Part shown: positions 26,310-35,869 of the stretch, piece by piece
How the letters are laid out: each line of letters begins with the position of its first letter
Numbering within the stretch: position 1 is the stretch's first letter
DNA from: Schlesneria sphaerica
Lineage (GTDB): Bacteria > Planctomycetota > Planctomycetia > Planctomycetales > Planctomycetaceae
Reading direction: 5' to 3'
DNA length: 64,000 nucleotides
Assembly (NCBI RefSeq): GCF_044336245.1
Contig: NZ_CP172346.1
Span: 1,550,001-1,614,000 of the forward strand
The notes under the pieces: model-generated
Seen by the model: only the letters and a program-made list of their open reading frames with translations
Told to the model about the DNA's origin: nothing
The model's database searches: none
Program-made: the position numbers and the translations under genes

Positions 26310-27338
26310 TTATGCGTTCCAGCCGGAATTGTCTCGCACCTTGATCATGGTCGCGAGGATGGTGTTCCAGGTCTTGGGGTCTTCCAGCGTGCTGTTCGGG
26401 AACATGCAACCGTCCCAGCAGATGTGCTGAATGCCGCGATCGGTTGCCCCCTTGAGCCAGTAGGCCGCCGTCTTGACAATATCCAGTTTCCCCTTCGGAT
26501 CATCGGCCAGACAGTGACGTCCGGTCTTATCGTGTGTTCCGGTGCCGTGAACGGTTCCATCGTTCTGGGCCACGTGGAAATCAATCGTCCAGGGCCGCAG
26601 AGCATCCGTCATTTGGGTGTAGGCGGCGTCGAATTCCGCCTGGGAGTATCCTTCCTTAAGCAGAGCATGCTCGGGGGCGTTGTAACCCATCAGGTACAGG
26701 TACGTATGCGCCTGATCCGCCTGGAATCCGACGGTGCCTGGCATGTCGGTCTGTTCGAGCAGATCGACCATATTCTTCCAGGAGTGCATCCCGGCCCAGC
26801 AGATTTCCCCTTCAGCGGCGAGGCGTTCACCGTGCGCTGCGGCAACGACCCCGGCTTCCCGGAACGTCGAGGCGATCTTTTTCGTGTTTGCAACAGGGTC
26901 TTCGAGCCAGTGGGCCGGACCTGTCGCTGCGTCGATGCGGATGACTCCGTACTTCCGGACGCCATGCTCATTGAAGATCTGAGCAATCCGACACGCCTTC
27001 TTCACTGCCAGAACAAACTTCGCTCGCTGCTCTGGCGTACCCATGGCGCTGTCGCCGACGGTCCCGGGCCAGACGGGAGCCACCAGCGATCCAACGGCAA
27101 GCCCCTTGGCGGCGATTTTGTCAGCGATCTTTTTGACGTCGTCTTCACTCAGATCGATATTGATGTGAGGATCAAACAGGAACAGATCGACACCATCAAA
27201 CTTCTGGCCGTTAACATTGGCCTGCGTCGTCAGTTCGAGCATGCGATCGAGTGCGATGAAGGGTTCAGCCCCCGGGGAACCTTTTCCGACGAGACCGGGC
27301 CACATGGCATTGTGAAGTCTTGGAAACGAGTTGCTCAT
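26310..27338 (-). CDS. Xylose isomerase-like TIM barrel (sugar isomerase/epimerase)
   Basis: A 342-residue protein of the AP_endonuc_2/xylose isomerase-like TIM-barrel superfamily. Recognisable elements are FDGVDLFLFDPHINIDLSED, the GVIRIDAATGPAHWLED strand, AAHGERLAAEGEICWAG and the metal-ligand segments GFQADQAHTYLYLMG and WTIDFHVAQNDGTVHG. Such proteins isomerise or epimerise sugars in the cytoplasm. The ATG at 27338 follows GAAGGA with six-base spacing; a longer frame is not supported. It lies 51 bases after a phosphomannose-isomerase-like gene, so the two probably act on the same carbohydrate. The exact reaction is not known. Confidence 0.82.
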   Translation of the reverse strand: MSNSFPRLHNAMWPGLVGKGSPGAEPFIALDRMLELTTQANVNGQKFDGVDLFLFDPHINIDLSEDDVKKIADKIAAKGLAVGSLVAPVWPGTVGDSAMGTPEQRAKFVLAVKKACRIAQIFNEHGVRKYGVIRIDAATGPAHWLEDPVANTKKIASTFREAGVVAAAHGERLAAEGEICWAGMHSWKNMVDLLEQTDMPGTVGFQADQAHTYLYLMGYNAPEHALLKEGYSQAEFDAAYTQMTDALRPWTIDFHVAQNDGTVHGTGTHDKTGRHCLADDPKGKLDIVKTAAYWLKGATDRGIQHICWDGCMFPNSTLEDPKTWNTILATMIKVRDNSGWNA

Positions 27339-27389
27339 GAATGTTCCTTCGAGGTCGCAGAGTCGTGTAACGTAAATCTGGAAGCACAA

Positions 27390-28616
27390 TTACCGGCGCT
27401 GATAGTCACCCACATTGGGTGCATCAGGCTGCGCATCAGGGCCAAAATAGCGGAGTGAAACCAGCGGTTCCGATCCCGTATTTTCAATGGTCACCCCCTC
27501 TGCAGCGGCCTTGGCCGTGACAAACACCTCATCATCGGTCAACTGACCGAACCGGATCATCGCGGGTGTCTGCAACCGCAATCCGTTAATCTTTCCTTCG
27601 CCCTGAACGGTAATCCAGCCATAAGCTCCGCCGTCTTTCAGTGTCAATTTTGCGCCTGGATTCACGGTCAACTCTTTCGCAGTAAAGAGTTGCTCACCAT
27701 TCACCTTGCCGTAGACGATCCAGCGATCGACGTAGCCCTCTCGCTCAGTATCGGCAACAGGGATCGGCTCAAGATAGTTGCTGTCTTTGAAATGGGGATC
27801 GACGTTCTTTTCCCAGTCAAGAGCGTCGACGATATACTCAAGGTCGTCATGCTTGGCCTTCGGAAAATCCCTCGTCAGCAGCGAACGAGGGACGGCGCGG
27901 CCTTCGACCACCGACTGGTACATTCCAAAGACGTCGCTTCCCCACTGGGGTTCGTAGGTGAGCAGGCTGCCGGGCGCATGCAGTACACGGGGTGGAATCA
28001 ACCAGCCGGTACCCGGTTTCAGCCGGTAGGCCTTGGACAGATCGAGGATCCCATTGTCGCCATCATTCCAGCGGGCCAGGCAATCGATCACATCCTGCTT
28101 CGTCGTCCCCGGTTCCAACCCCATGAAGGTGTACGGGAAATTGTTCACCGTCGAATTGAGCTGAGGCGGGTAGTAATACGATTCGGGCTTCCCTTCCTGC
28201 CCCACCAGTTGCGCCCGCTCAGTATCGAGGTGCATGTGGTGCGGAATGGGACCCATGTTGTCGAAGAACTTGGAATAGACGGGCCATCGCTGGTACTTAT
28301 TCCAGATGTGGTCGCCGACCACTTCCGCCCCGAGTTCGGCAATCACATCCTTCAACGTGAACTTTTGACCTGCGTGCACACAGTAAGACAGCCCTTCGTC
28401 GGGTGGTGCCCCTTCATTGGTCGTCGGCGTGGTCGAACTGAACCACCGTTCGTCGATGCCTCCCCGATGCGTCCCCAGCGCGTAGTAATCTGCCGGGTGC
28501 AATTTCAGGCGGCGTCCGGGCTGAAGAAAGACCCGGGGGACCCAGTTCGGAGCCAATCGCAAGACCCCCTTGCCCTCGGTCAAAGCAGCGGACGCCAGTT
28601 GTTTCACGTTGGCCAT
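27390..28616 (-). CDS. Phosphomannose isomerase-like cupin protein
   Basis: A 408-residue cytosolic protein with the layout of class I mannose-6-phosphate isomerase homologues: a metal-binding cupin with GPIPHHMHLD, a glutamate in GKPESYYYP, and the distal histidine in IPPRVLHAPGSL, followed by a second cupin in the last 120 residues. True ManA motifs are not all present, so a related sugar isomerase or sugar-binding enzyme is equally possible. ATG at 28616 is preferred over a TTG two codons upstream. It is the first gene of a leftward pair with the xylose isomerase-like gene. Confidence 0.75.
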   Translation of the reverse strand: MANVKQLASAALTEGKGVLRLAPNWVPRVFLQPGRRLKLHPADYYALGTHRGGIDERWFSSTTPTTNEGAPPDEGLSYCVHAGQKFTLKDVIAELGAEVVGDHIWNKYQRWPVYSKFFDNMGPIPHHMHLDTERAQLVGQEGKPESYYYPPQLNSTVNNFPYTFMGLEPGTTKQDVIDCLARWNDGDNGILDLSKAYRLKPGTGWLIPPRVLHAPGSLLTYEPQWGSDVFGMYQSVVEGRAVPRSLLTRDFPKAKHDDLEYIVDALDWEKNVDPHFKDSNYLEPIPVADTEREGYVDRWIVYGKVNGEQLFTAKELTVNPGAKLTLKDGGAYGWITVQGEGKINGLRLQTPAMIRFGQLTDDEVFVTAKAAAEGVTIENTGSEPLVSLRYFGPDAQPDAPNVGDYQRR

Positions 28617-28955
28617 GGTCAAAGGACTCTGCTGAAAGCGGTCGCGTCGTAAAAATCGATAGCCGAAACACTCAGTCCGTCGGAGCGGGGAATGGAGGAC
28701 GGGGAGCGAGATTTTTGAGGTTTGTCACCTGAAATGCAATCGTCACGCGCTGCCGAGGATTGCGGGCCGCCAAAATAGGCGGAATTCACCTCACGATATG
28801 ATGCACGCACGATCTGGGATCACAGTAAATTTTCGCGTCTATTCTTGTTCCCGGGCTTCATTCGGCCATAATGTAACCTAACTTCAATACGAGGATCGGA
28901 TGCCTCTCCCCGCAGGCAGGAAGGCCTCACAACTCTTTTCTGAAAGTGATTTCGG
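28617..28955. other. Divergent intergenic region
   Basis: These 339 bases lie between the isomerase operon (leftward) and the cupredoxin-like gene (rightward). A possible plus-strand promoter is TTGTTC (28845-28850) and CATAAT (28867-28872) with 16-base spacing; the match is only moderate. No gene was seen. Confidence 0.35.
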
Positions 28956-29732
28956 ATGCCAAAATTCTCTTTCCTTTCCACCGCGTGCGTCGCGGCGGCA
29001 TTCCTTGGCGCGGGACTTTGCAATACGGCTTCCGCCCAGTGGGGAACCGTAAAGGGCCAGGTTCTGCTCGACGGTGAACCTCCCGCCAAAACCCAGAAGG
29101 TGCTGGTCGTTAAAGGGGATGCCCAGGCGAAAGACGCTGCCGTCTGCGCGGCTCAGGATGTTCCCAATGAGTCGCTCGTCGTGAACCCGACATCCAAGGG
29201 AATCGCGAATGTGGTGGTCTACCTTCAGAAGAAGCCCGCCAAGATCGCTCCATCGGTCGCCAAAAGCGAAAAGTCACAAGTGACCTTCGATCAGGCCGGC
29301 TGCCGGTTCCTGCCACACGTTCTGCTGGTCCGAACAGACCAGACCGTCCTGGTGCTCTCCGACGACGAAGCCGCTCACAACACCCACACCTACCCGATCA
29401 AGAATCGCCAGGACAACTTTGTCGTGGCACCGAAGGATCGGACTGGGGTCTCGGTGAAGCCCCTGACGGTTGCTGAACGATTGCCCGTGAAAGTCAAATG
29501 CGACATTCACCCCTGGATGGAAGCCTACTGGGTGATCGTCGACCATCCTTATGCAGCCATCACCGATGAAAACGGCGAATTCACGATTACCGACCTGCCC
29601 GTCGGCTCGCACGAATTCATCGTCTGGCAAGAGACGGCCGGTTACCTGGAAAAGAAATACGTCGTCAACGTGAAAGAAGGGGAAAACGTCCAGAAGCCTT
29701 TGAAGGTTTCTGCAAAGATGTTTGACAAGTAA
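28956..29732 (+). CDS. Exported cupredoxin-like protein with carboxypeptidase-regulatory domain
   Basis: A 258-residue protein. The signal peptide ends at about residue 28 (NTASAQ). Residues 110-200 are cupredoxin-like: a histidine in EAAHNTHTY and the KCDIHPWMEAY cluster give the His, Cys, His, Met set of a type 1 copper site. The C-terminal 50 residues (AAITDENGEFTITDLPVGSH) match a carboxypeptidase-regulatory/transthyretin-like fold. Related proteins in Planctomycetes are often annotated as methylamine-utilisation or plastocyanin-like. It probably carries electrons or binds copper in the periplasm; no partner oxidase lies adjacent. Confidence 0.78.
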   Translation: MPKFSFLSTACVAAAFLGAGLCNTASAQWGTVKGQVLLDGEPPAKTQKVLVVKGDAQAKDAAVCAAQDVPNESLVVNPTSKGIANVVVYLQKKPAKIAPSVAKSEKSQVTFDQAGCRFLPHVLLVRTDQTVLVLSDDEAAHNTHTYPIKNRQDNFVVAPKDRTGVSVKPLTVAERLPVKVKCDIHPWMEAYWVIVDHPYAAITDENGEFTITDLPVGSHEFIVWQETAGYLEKKYVVNVKEGENVQKPLKVSAKMFDK

Positions 29733-29770
29733 TCAGACTGATCTGGTCAGGCAGCGTTGATCAGACATTT

Positions 29771-29810
29771 CTAAAAAAGCCCGGCAGGGATTCAATCCTC
29801 GCCGGGCTTT
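29771..29810. terminator. Bidirectional intrinsic terminator
   Basis: A ten-base stem (AAAGCCCGGC with GCCGGGCTTT) encloses a 15-base loop between the convergent cupredoxin and enolase-superfamily genes. On the minus strand the stem runs into six T residues, so it best serves the leftward enolase-type gene. It can also act for the rightward gene. Confidence 0.8.
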
Positions 29811-29850
29811 GTCGTCGTCTGGGGTCGCAGCAATGTCCGATTTGCTACCG

Positions 29851-31170
29851 CTATTGAAGTCGGGTGATGCGATATCCCGGGTGGTCGGGAGTGAACAATT
29901 CATCCAGCAGACGAACCCCTAATCCCGGCCGAGTCGGCAGCGCGATGTGTCCCTTCACAACCGTCGGCGGTTCATCGATCATCATCGGATACAGCGTCTT
30001 GATGTGAGCCCGAACGGTTTCCTGATACGTCACATTCGCACAGGACGCCGTCACATGCAGCCCTGCAAATAGTGTCAGTGGGCCGGTGCAGTCGTGCATC
30101 AAGGCGGGAATATTGAACGCCTGAGCCAGCTCGGCCGCTCTGCGTGTTTCACTGATCCCCCCGACCCAGGTGGGATCGATCATCGCGTAGTCGGCAGCAC
30201 GTCTTTGCAGAATCAACCGATACTCTTCACGGCTGACCAGCATCTCACTGACGGCAATGGGAACTCCTGCACGGTCGCGGAAGTCCGCGATCGTATCGAC
30301 GCAGTCTGGGCGAATGACATCTTCCAGCCAAAGTGGCTTCAGCTCACGCATTGCCTCGGCAATCCGCAGGGCGGCGGGAAGAGTGAAGAACCCATGCCCA
30401 TCGAGCATGACTTCCATCTTCAGTCCGACCCGTTCACGGATGGCGCGGAATGGCTGCAGACCCTCTTCGAGATCGGTCCAGCTGACGCGATGGCCGCCCG
30501 TATTTTTGTAGATGCGGTCCAGCGACCACAGCTTCATGGCAGTGTAGCCCTCGGCCAGCAGTTCTTCAGCCAGATCGCCGGGGTGATGAACGCTGTTGTA
30601 GTTATCCTCGAGTGGACCAGGGCGGCCGAGATCACCATGACCGGGCCAGCCTGATGAGGGGGGCTCTGACGGACCTTCGGACGAGTACGGCCGGCGTCCG
30701 TACGAAGGACCACCACAACTGTTGTAAACAGGAATGGCATCACGGACAGGACCGCCTAGCAGCTTCCAGATCGGCTTTTGCGTCAGTTGGCCAAGGATAT
30801 CCCAAAGCGCCAGGTCGATCGCACTGATCGCCCGCAGCTCACAGCCACGAACTCCGAACGCAGTCCCCCGTTCGTATAGAAATCGCCAGTGGCTTTCGAT
30901 CGCTGTGGCATCCGCCCCCAGCAGTCGCCGTGACATCCAGTCATGCAGTGTCGCCGCAACCGCTTGAGGGACGTAATACGTTTCGCCGTGTCCGATCAGC
31001 GGTTCTCCACCGACGGTTCCCCCGTCCGTGTGCAGCCGCAACATCAGCAGTCCCCCCATGATATCGTGGGGAATCAGCGTCTCGATCGCGGTAATGCGAG
31101 GTCCCCCCCGGAAAGCATGTTCCTGAGTGGGACTGGAAGCCCGAAAAGTCTGGTCAACGTTGGATGTCAA
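29851..31170 (-). CDS. Enolase superfamily, mandelate racemase/muconate lactonizing type
   Basis: A 439-residue cytosolic enzyme with the capping domain and TIM barrel of the mandelate racemase/MLE group. Metal ligands are visible as the Asp in EVMLDGHGFF, the Glu in PLWLEDVIRPD and the Glu in IAVSEMLVSR. A histidine in ALMHDCTGPL could be the catalytic base. These enzymes mostly dehydrate acid sugars or racemise hydroxy acids; the substrate is unknown. A glycine/proline-rich insertion lies at about residues 165-190. The start is uncertain: TTG at 31170 has a weak ribosome site, and residue 24 or later would also preserve the family core (ITAIETLIPHDIMGG). Confidence 0.83.
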   Translation of the reverse strand: MTSNVDQTFRASSPTQEHAFRGGPRITAIETLIPHDIMGGLLMLRLHTDGGTVGGEPLIGHGETYYVPQAVAATLHDWMSRRLLGADATAIESHWRFLYERGTAFGVRGCELRAISAIDLALWDILGQLTQKPIWKLLGGPVRDAIPVYNSCGGPSYGRRPYSSEGPSEPPSSGWPGHGDLGRPGPLEDNYNSVHHPGDLAEELLAEGYTAMKLWSLDRIYKNTGGHRVSWTDLEEGLQPFRAIRERVGLKMEVMLDGHGFFTLPAALRIAEAMRELKPLWLEDVIRPDCVDTIADFRDRAGVPIAVSEMLVSREEYRLILQRRAADYAMIDPTWVGGISETRRAAELAQAFNIPALMHDCTGPLTLFAGLHVTASCANVTYQETVRAHIKTLYPMMIDEPPTVVKGHIALPTRPGLGVRLLDELFTPDHPGYRITRLQ

Positions 31171-31395
31171 GGGAGTATTAACCTCTGGGTGAAACGCCGG
31201 ATGGGAGGTCCCGTCAAACAGGTCGGGGACAACGCAACTATGGCGAAACAGCAGAAAAATTTGAACTCAACGCAGGTCCCCTCCCATCGTGCCAGGAGTT
31301 GCCGCGCGGTGCCTCGGGAACAAGAAACCGATGCCAGGTTCTGGTGATACCAACCCGTCCCACCCGCGGAGTGGGCTGTCGAATTCCAGCGTCGA

Positions 31396-31749
31396 TTACT
31401 CGCTCGTCGATGACCGGGGTTTGGGAACTTCGACTTGAATTTCGTTCCCCACAACTTTGATGGCGTAGCATTCGGTCCTGATCTTCGACTTGGGGCTGTC
31501 CATCCAGGTCCCGTCTTTGACGCTGAATTTCCAGGCGTGCCAGGGGCAGATCACGTCGCAGCCTTCCAGATACCCGGCTGCCAGTGAAGCGCCCATGTGG
31601 GGGCAGGAATCATTGATCGCGAAAAATTCCCCACCGCGCCGAAAGACCGCCACCAGAGTTCCATTCAGCGGAAATGCTCGGCCTTCTCCCTCTGGAATCG
31701 CCTCGGTTGTGCAGACGGTTTGAAATTCCAAATTCGCATCAGTCATCAT
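31396..31749 (-). CDS. Rieske [2Fe-2S] ferredoxin
   Basis: A 117-residue single Rieske domain of the NirD/ferredoxin type. The cluster ligands are Cys49 and His51 in CPHMGASL and Cys68 and His71 in CPWHAWKF. It would carry single electrons in the cytoplasm for an oxygenase or reductase, but no partner is adjacent. Either of two consecutive ATG codons (31749 or 31746), preceded by AAGG, can be the start; the longer open frame upstream has no ribosome site. It runs leftward toward the enolase-type gene 225 bases away. Confidence 0.93.
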   Translation of the reverse strand: MMTDANLEFQTVCTTEAIPEGEGRAFPLNGTLVAVFRRGGEFFAINDSCPHMGASLAAGYLEGCDVICPWHAWKFSVKDGTWMDSPKSKIRTECYAIKVVGNEIQVEVPKPRSSTSE

Positions 31750-32048
31750 CGAATTGCCTTGTAGAGTATTCGTTGTCACAATTTTGAACTCATTTGATCC
31801 GTTGCACTCGTTCCAGCGTAGTATCCTCGTTCGGGGAAATCGATCCAGACATCGGGTCATGGTTCCCGACCGAAACGGCTGAAACGAGAAGCCCCGGAGA
31901 AATGGGGACGGCCCGTTAATCACCGGGCGCCCTGGTTACCGCAGATGATTTCAGCAATGCAAACCCGCTGGATGCGATGGTGTTCCGGTTCAGGGGGACC
32001 ATCGCGCACGTTGACTGTGAAGCAATATCCTTCCACGGAGCTTCGACG

Positions 32049-33053
32049 ATGAATTCGAGTGAAGTGTGGTACTACGCTGACGGCCAGCAGTCGGTCGGTC
32101 CAATGTCACTGGCCGAACTGAAAGCGGCATTACCGAAGCTCGATGGAAAAGAAACTCTTGTGTTCGGTCCGGGCCTCGTCCAGTGGACCGAGGCCAAGCA
32201 TGTCGACGAGATCATGGAAGAGGTGAGTCCCCCGACCCCGCCACCGCTGCGCCAATCGTCCCGACGATCCGATGAGATTGATTACGAAATCTTCGGCGAA
32301 GAGATGCAGTACGTCGTCGTGGAACTGGACCCCGGCGAAATGGTCATGGCCGAAGCGGGCGCAATGATGTTCATGACCAGCGAGATCAAAATGGAGACTC
32401 GCTTCGGCGATCCCTCGAAACAAGACAACTCGCTGCTGGGCAAACTCATGACGGCTGGCAAGCGGGTAATGACAGGCGAATCCCTGTTTATTACAACGTT
32501 TACTCAGACGGGCAAAGGCAAAGGTCAAGTTGCGTTTGCCTCACCCTACCCCGGAAAGATCCTGGCGGTCGACCTCACACAGATCGGTGGAGAACTGATC
32601 TGTCAGAAGGATTCCTTCGTTTGTGCAGCGCGAGGAATCGAATTGGGGATCGCCTTCCAGAAGAAAATCGGTGTGGGGTTGTTCGGCGGCGAAGGCTTCG
32701 TCATGCAGAAGCTGACAGGCGACGGCGTGGCCATGATTCATGCTGGTGGAACCCTGATGCGAAGGACTCTCAGGCCGGGCGAGGTCCTCAAACTCGACAC
32801 GGGATGCCTTGTCGCCCTGCAGCCCTCCGTCAAGTACGACATTCAATTCGTCGGCGGTTTTAAGAATACTCTCTTTGGGGGCGAAGGATTGTTTCTGGCA
32901 ACCGTGTCGGGGCCGGGAGAAGTCTGGCTGCAGTCCTTACCCTTCTCGCGTCTGGCAGGCCGGATGATGTCGGCGGGAATCGGGGCTTCACGCAAAGATG
33001 AAGGGAGCGTCCTCGGGGGGATCGGCAGTATGCTGATGGGAGGAAACGAGTAG
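32049..33053 (+). CDS. GYF_2 domain fused to AIM24/TIGR00266 protein
   Basis: A 334-residue protein. Residues 5-60 (EVWYYADGQQSVGPMSLAEL) match GYF_2, a proline-peptide or membrane-associated domain common in Planctomycetes. After a short linker the rest is an AIM24/TIGR00266 beta-sheet protein: YVVVELDPGEMVMAEAGAMM, FASPYPGKILAVDL, and FVAAxG-like repeats such as FGGEGFVMQKLTGDG. The family function is unknown; a mitochondrial homologue affects membrane organisation. The ATG at 32049 follows ACGGAG with eight-base spacing. It is convergent with the ABC exporter genes. Confidence 0.88.
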   Translation: MNSSEVWYYADGQQSVGPMSLAELKAALPKLDGKETLVFGPGLVQWTEAKHVDEIMEEVSPPTPPPLRQSSRRSDEIDYEIFGEEMQYVVVELDPGEMVMAEAGAMMFMTSEIKMETRFGDPSKQDNSLLGKLMTAGKRVMTGESLFITTFTQTGKGKGQVAFASPYPGKILAVDLTQIGGELICQKDSFVCAARGIELGIAFQKKIGVGLFGGEGFVMQKLTGDGVAMIHAGGTLMRRTLRPGEVLKLDTGCLVALQPSVKYDIQFVGGFKNTLFGGEGLFLATVSGPGEVWLQSLPFSRLAGRMMSAGIGASRKDEGSVLGGIGSMLMGGNE

Positions 33054-33081
33054 TCGGCTCCCCCTCAGCGCTGACTGCTGA

Positions 33082-34731
33082 CTACTGGACAATGATGGTA
33101 CTGGGGTCAAATCGTGTGTACGCCATCACCAGCAATGGAACGATGGCCACGCACTGAATCAGCAGCGCTGCGGCGGCAGAAATCCCCGCGATGAACGGCG
33201 ATTGAAAAACGACCCCGCCCGGTATGGCTGCGAGCCCCATCAGCAGTAATGCCGCTCCCAGCATCAGCATCTTGAGCGCGATGAATATGATCTGTTTTCC
33301 TGAATTCTGGAAATCACCGGGAGCCCCCTTCGACATTCGCGTCGGATAGACATAGAAGACCAGCTTATCGATTGCGAACAACAGGAAATTCATCGGAACC
33401 ATAAGGACGGCGCCACAGATCAGCCAGATCGCGACCGCCGGGAAGAAACAGCTCAACATTCCGATAAACACAATCTGGATAGCCGAAACAATCAGGGGAA
33501 ATCCCACCAAGTCCCCGAGGACGATCGAAACTGATCGGATTGGTAGCGATTTCAGGTAACCGACTCGCTCGATATCGTGCTGAAGAGTCAGGCAGATCAG
33601 GAAGCTGAGATAGGCCATCGCCCCCACTCCGGCTGCAGGAGCCCCGAATTCTCGTGTCTGCGGGGAGTTCGAGGTTGCCATCAGGTAGACCAGCCCCGAG
33701 GCGAACAGAACGGCTCCTCCCAGAATCCACAACGTACTGGCGGACGACCGGATCGTCGTCGTCATCCGCTGCCAGAGAATGGGTCCGATCCCTGACCAGA
33801 ACGGAAGCGGGGGAAGCCGGCGTCGCGCCACTTCGGAATTGGTCGGGCTGAAGGCATCCCAGATCCCCTTGGATTGCAGCGCTTTCATTCGCTGCGTCAT
33901 CTTCTCGCTGAATGCCATCGCCGCTTCAAGCGTCAGCCCATCCAGTCGAAACACCAGGACCAACAAGGCCGTGTCAACCAGCAGAATGATGGCCGCGTTG
34001 AACAGAAACGACGGCCAGTCGTCCGCACGGAGCGCCCCAACAAAAACTTGAAATGGAACCAGTAGAGCGGATCCCGCAGGAGATTCCTTAAACATGGTGA
34101 GGAACGAAGCCAGATCCTCTGCGGCAGTCCCCGCAGTCTGCATGATGCCCATGAGTACCAGCGAGCCAATCACCAGCCCCAGTACCTGCCGCACGATCGT
34201 GTTGATTCTCGCCTTCAGTATTTGCCTGGTGAAGGCCACGTTGATCGTGAGCAATTGCACGAAGGATAACGTCATCACCAGTGCCGCCGCTCGCGGAAGG
34301 ATCATTGATAGCCGGGGAGTTGAAACCAGAGCGAACATCACCGATATCGTGACCATTCCGAGATGGCTTTTCAGCAATGGATATGTCAGGAGCTGCTTTC
34401 GCGTGATCGGGGCCGGAAACAGGAATGCGACTTCGCTCGGGGTGTAGTAAACGGTTGATTCGCCCGTCTGAAACAACAGGGCATAGCAGACATAGCCGAA
34501 CAGACCGAGCGGCAGGAAATCATCCTGCAGCTGTCCAAAGACCTTCGCGAGCGGGGCGGATTGAGCACTGAACCTTGTGGCCAGGTAGAGCGAGCCGAGG
34601 CCGTACAGAATCATCGCAAAGATGAACAGCGCCTGAAAGATCCCCCGCGGCGTTCGCAGGCTTTTGCGGAACTGGCGAAAGTTCCCCCGCCATTGGAATC
34701 GAATCAGCTTCCATAATGCGGGGTGAAACAT
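33082..34731 (-). CDS. ABC exporter membrane protein
   Basis: A 549-residue polytopic membrane protein with about ten to twelve hydrophobic segments, of the putative ABC exporter group (PF16962-like). Typical features are the N-terminal LWKLIRFQWRGNFRQFRKSL region, the FLFPAPITRKQLLTYPLLKS loop after the second helix, and a KSLPIRSVSIVLGDLVGFPL loop in the C-terminal half, which are coupling segments toward an ATPase. The ATPase gene lies immediately upstream in the same operon, 113 bases away. The cargo is unknown. Confidence 0.85.
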   Translation of the reverse strand: MFHPALWKLIRFQWRGNFRQFRKSLRTPRGIFQALFIFAMILYGLGSLYLATRFSAQSAPLAKVFGQLQDDFLPLGLFGYVCYALLFQTGESTVYYTPSEVAFLFPAPITRKQLLTYPLLKSHLGMVTISVMFALVSTPRLSMILPRAAALVMTLSFVQLLTINVAFTRQILKARINTIVRQVLGLVIGSLVLMGIMQTAGTAAEDLASFLTMFKESPAGSALLVPFQVFVGALRADDWPSFLFNAAIILLVDTALLVLVFRLDGLTLEAAMAFSEKMTQRMKALQSKGIWDAFSPTNSEVARRRLPPLPFWSGIGPILWQRMTTTIRSSASTLWILGGAVLFASGLVYLMATSNSPQTREFGAPAAGVGAMAYLSFLICLTLQHDIERVGYLKSLPIRSVSIVLGDLVGFPLIVSAIQIVFIGMLSCFFPAVAIWLICGAVLMVPMNFLLFAIDKLVFYVYPTRMSKGAPGDFQNSGKQIIFIALKMLMLGAALLLMGLAAIPGGVVFQSPFIAGISAAAALLIQCVAIVPLLVMAYTRFDPSTIIVQ

Positions 34732-34844
34732 CGAATCGCTTCCTGCTCAGTGCAACCATCAATGCCATCAACGCGAAACCGGAAATCTTCATCTGTTTAA
34801 TCGAATGACCTCAACCGGTCTTCGCAACCCCGAATGAAGGCCTT

Positions 34845-35600
34845 TCAAGGGGGAGTAATTATCACCGATCGCCGCTCGGTGAACTCGAAAAAGATGTCTT
34901 CCAGCGAGGTGTTGTCACCTGCGGATTCAAGACGACTTTTCGCCTCTGCAATCGTCCCCTGGAAGAGAGATTCACCCCGATGAAGAATCAACAGATGGCT
35001 GCACAGGTCATCGATCAAATCCAACAGGTGCGAGCTCACCATGATGGCAGCTCCATCCGCCGCCCGTTCCCGAATCGACGTTTTCAGAGTTCGGATTCCC
35101 CGTGGATCGAGCCCCGTCAGGGGTTCATCAAAGATGATCGCTTTCGGCTGGTGCAGGTATCCACAGCAGATCGCAACCTTCTGCCGCATCCCGCGCGAAA
35201 GTTCCTGTGCGATCGTGTTTCTTTTCTCGGTCAGTTCGAATTGCTCAAGTAACCGTTCCGCTGCTTCCCGAAAATCGTTCATACGGTAGACGGACGCGGT
35301 AAACTCGAGGTGTTCCCACACCGTCAGAACATCAAATAACTGAGGCTCATCCGGAATGAATGCCAGTTCCTTTTTTGCCGCCATCGGGTCCGCGACGACA
35401 TCATGGTCGGCGACCATCAGGCGTCCTGCGGACGGATGGATGATTCCGGCCAGAGCCCGCATCGTGGTGGTTTTGCCCGCACCATTGGGACCGACGATCC
35501 CCAGAACAGAACCCGCCGCCACATCGAACGTCAATCCGCGAACGGCGATTGTATTGCCGTAAGACTTTTCATAGCCTTCTACTCGGATCATAGACTGCAT
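34845..35600 (-). CDS. ABC transporter ATP-binding protein
   Basis: A 251-residue ATPase. Walker A GPNGAGKTTT, a signature loop ELSRGMRQKV, Walker B AIIFDEPLTGLDP and the switch histidine in VSSHLLDLI are all intact. It should energise the membrane protein encoded just downstream. The start is ATG 35600 or ATG 35591; both keep the conserved RVEGYEKSYGNTIAVRG start of the nucleotide-binding domain, and neither has a strong ribosome site. It is divergent from rlmN. Confidence 0.92.
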   Translation of the reverse strand: MQSMIRVEGYEKSYGNTIAVRGLTFDVAAGSVLGIVGPNGAGKTTTMRALAGIIHPSAGRLMVADHDVVADPMAAKKELAFIPDEPQLFDVLTVWEHLEFTASVYRMNDFREAAERLLEQFELTEKRNTIAQELSRGMRQKVAICCGYLHQPKAIIFDEPLTGLDPRGIRTLKTSIRERAADGAAIMVSSHLLDLIDDLCSHLLILHRGESLFQGTIAEAKSRLESAGDNTSLEDIFFEFTERRSVIITPP

Positions 35601-35869
35601 TTCGTTGTTGGTGAGGAATGCTGCCCGAGAACGTCGGGTGACTGACTCTTGATTGGCCCACCGCGAATCTGACGTGCTGGCAATTGTATGAGTTTGACGC
35701 CCAAATACCATTGTGCCCCCTACCCCTCCCGTCCAGATTCGAGCCCCGGGTCAGACGGCACGCAGTGGCAAGGCCACCCGAAGTGAGACACGCCACATCC
35801 GTATTCTGACACAGCCCCGTTCTCTTTTATTGCCAAGCTCAGTTCTGCCCAACCCGGATCGTTTCAGAC

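Noticed and set aside
26298..28652. Two long antisense frames (386 and 320 codons) opposite the isomerase-like genes
   Set aside because: Both lie antisense to genes with clear motifs and arise from codon bias in GC-rich DNA.
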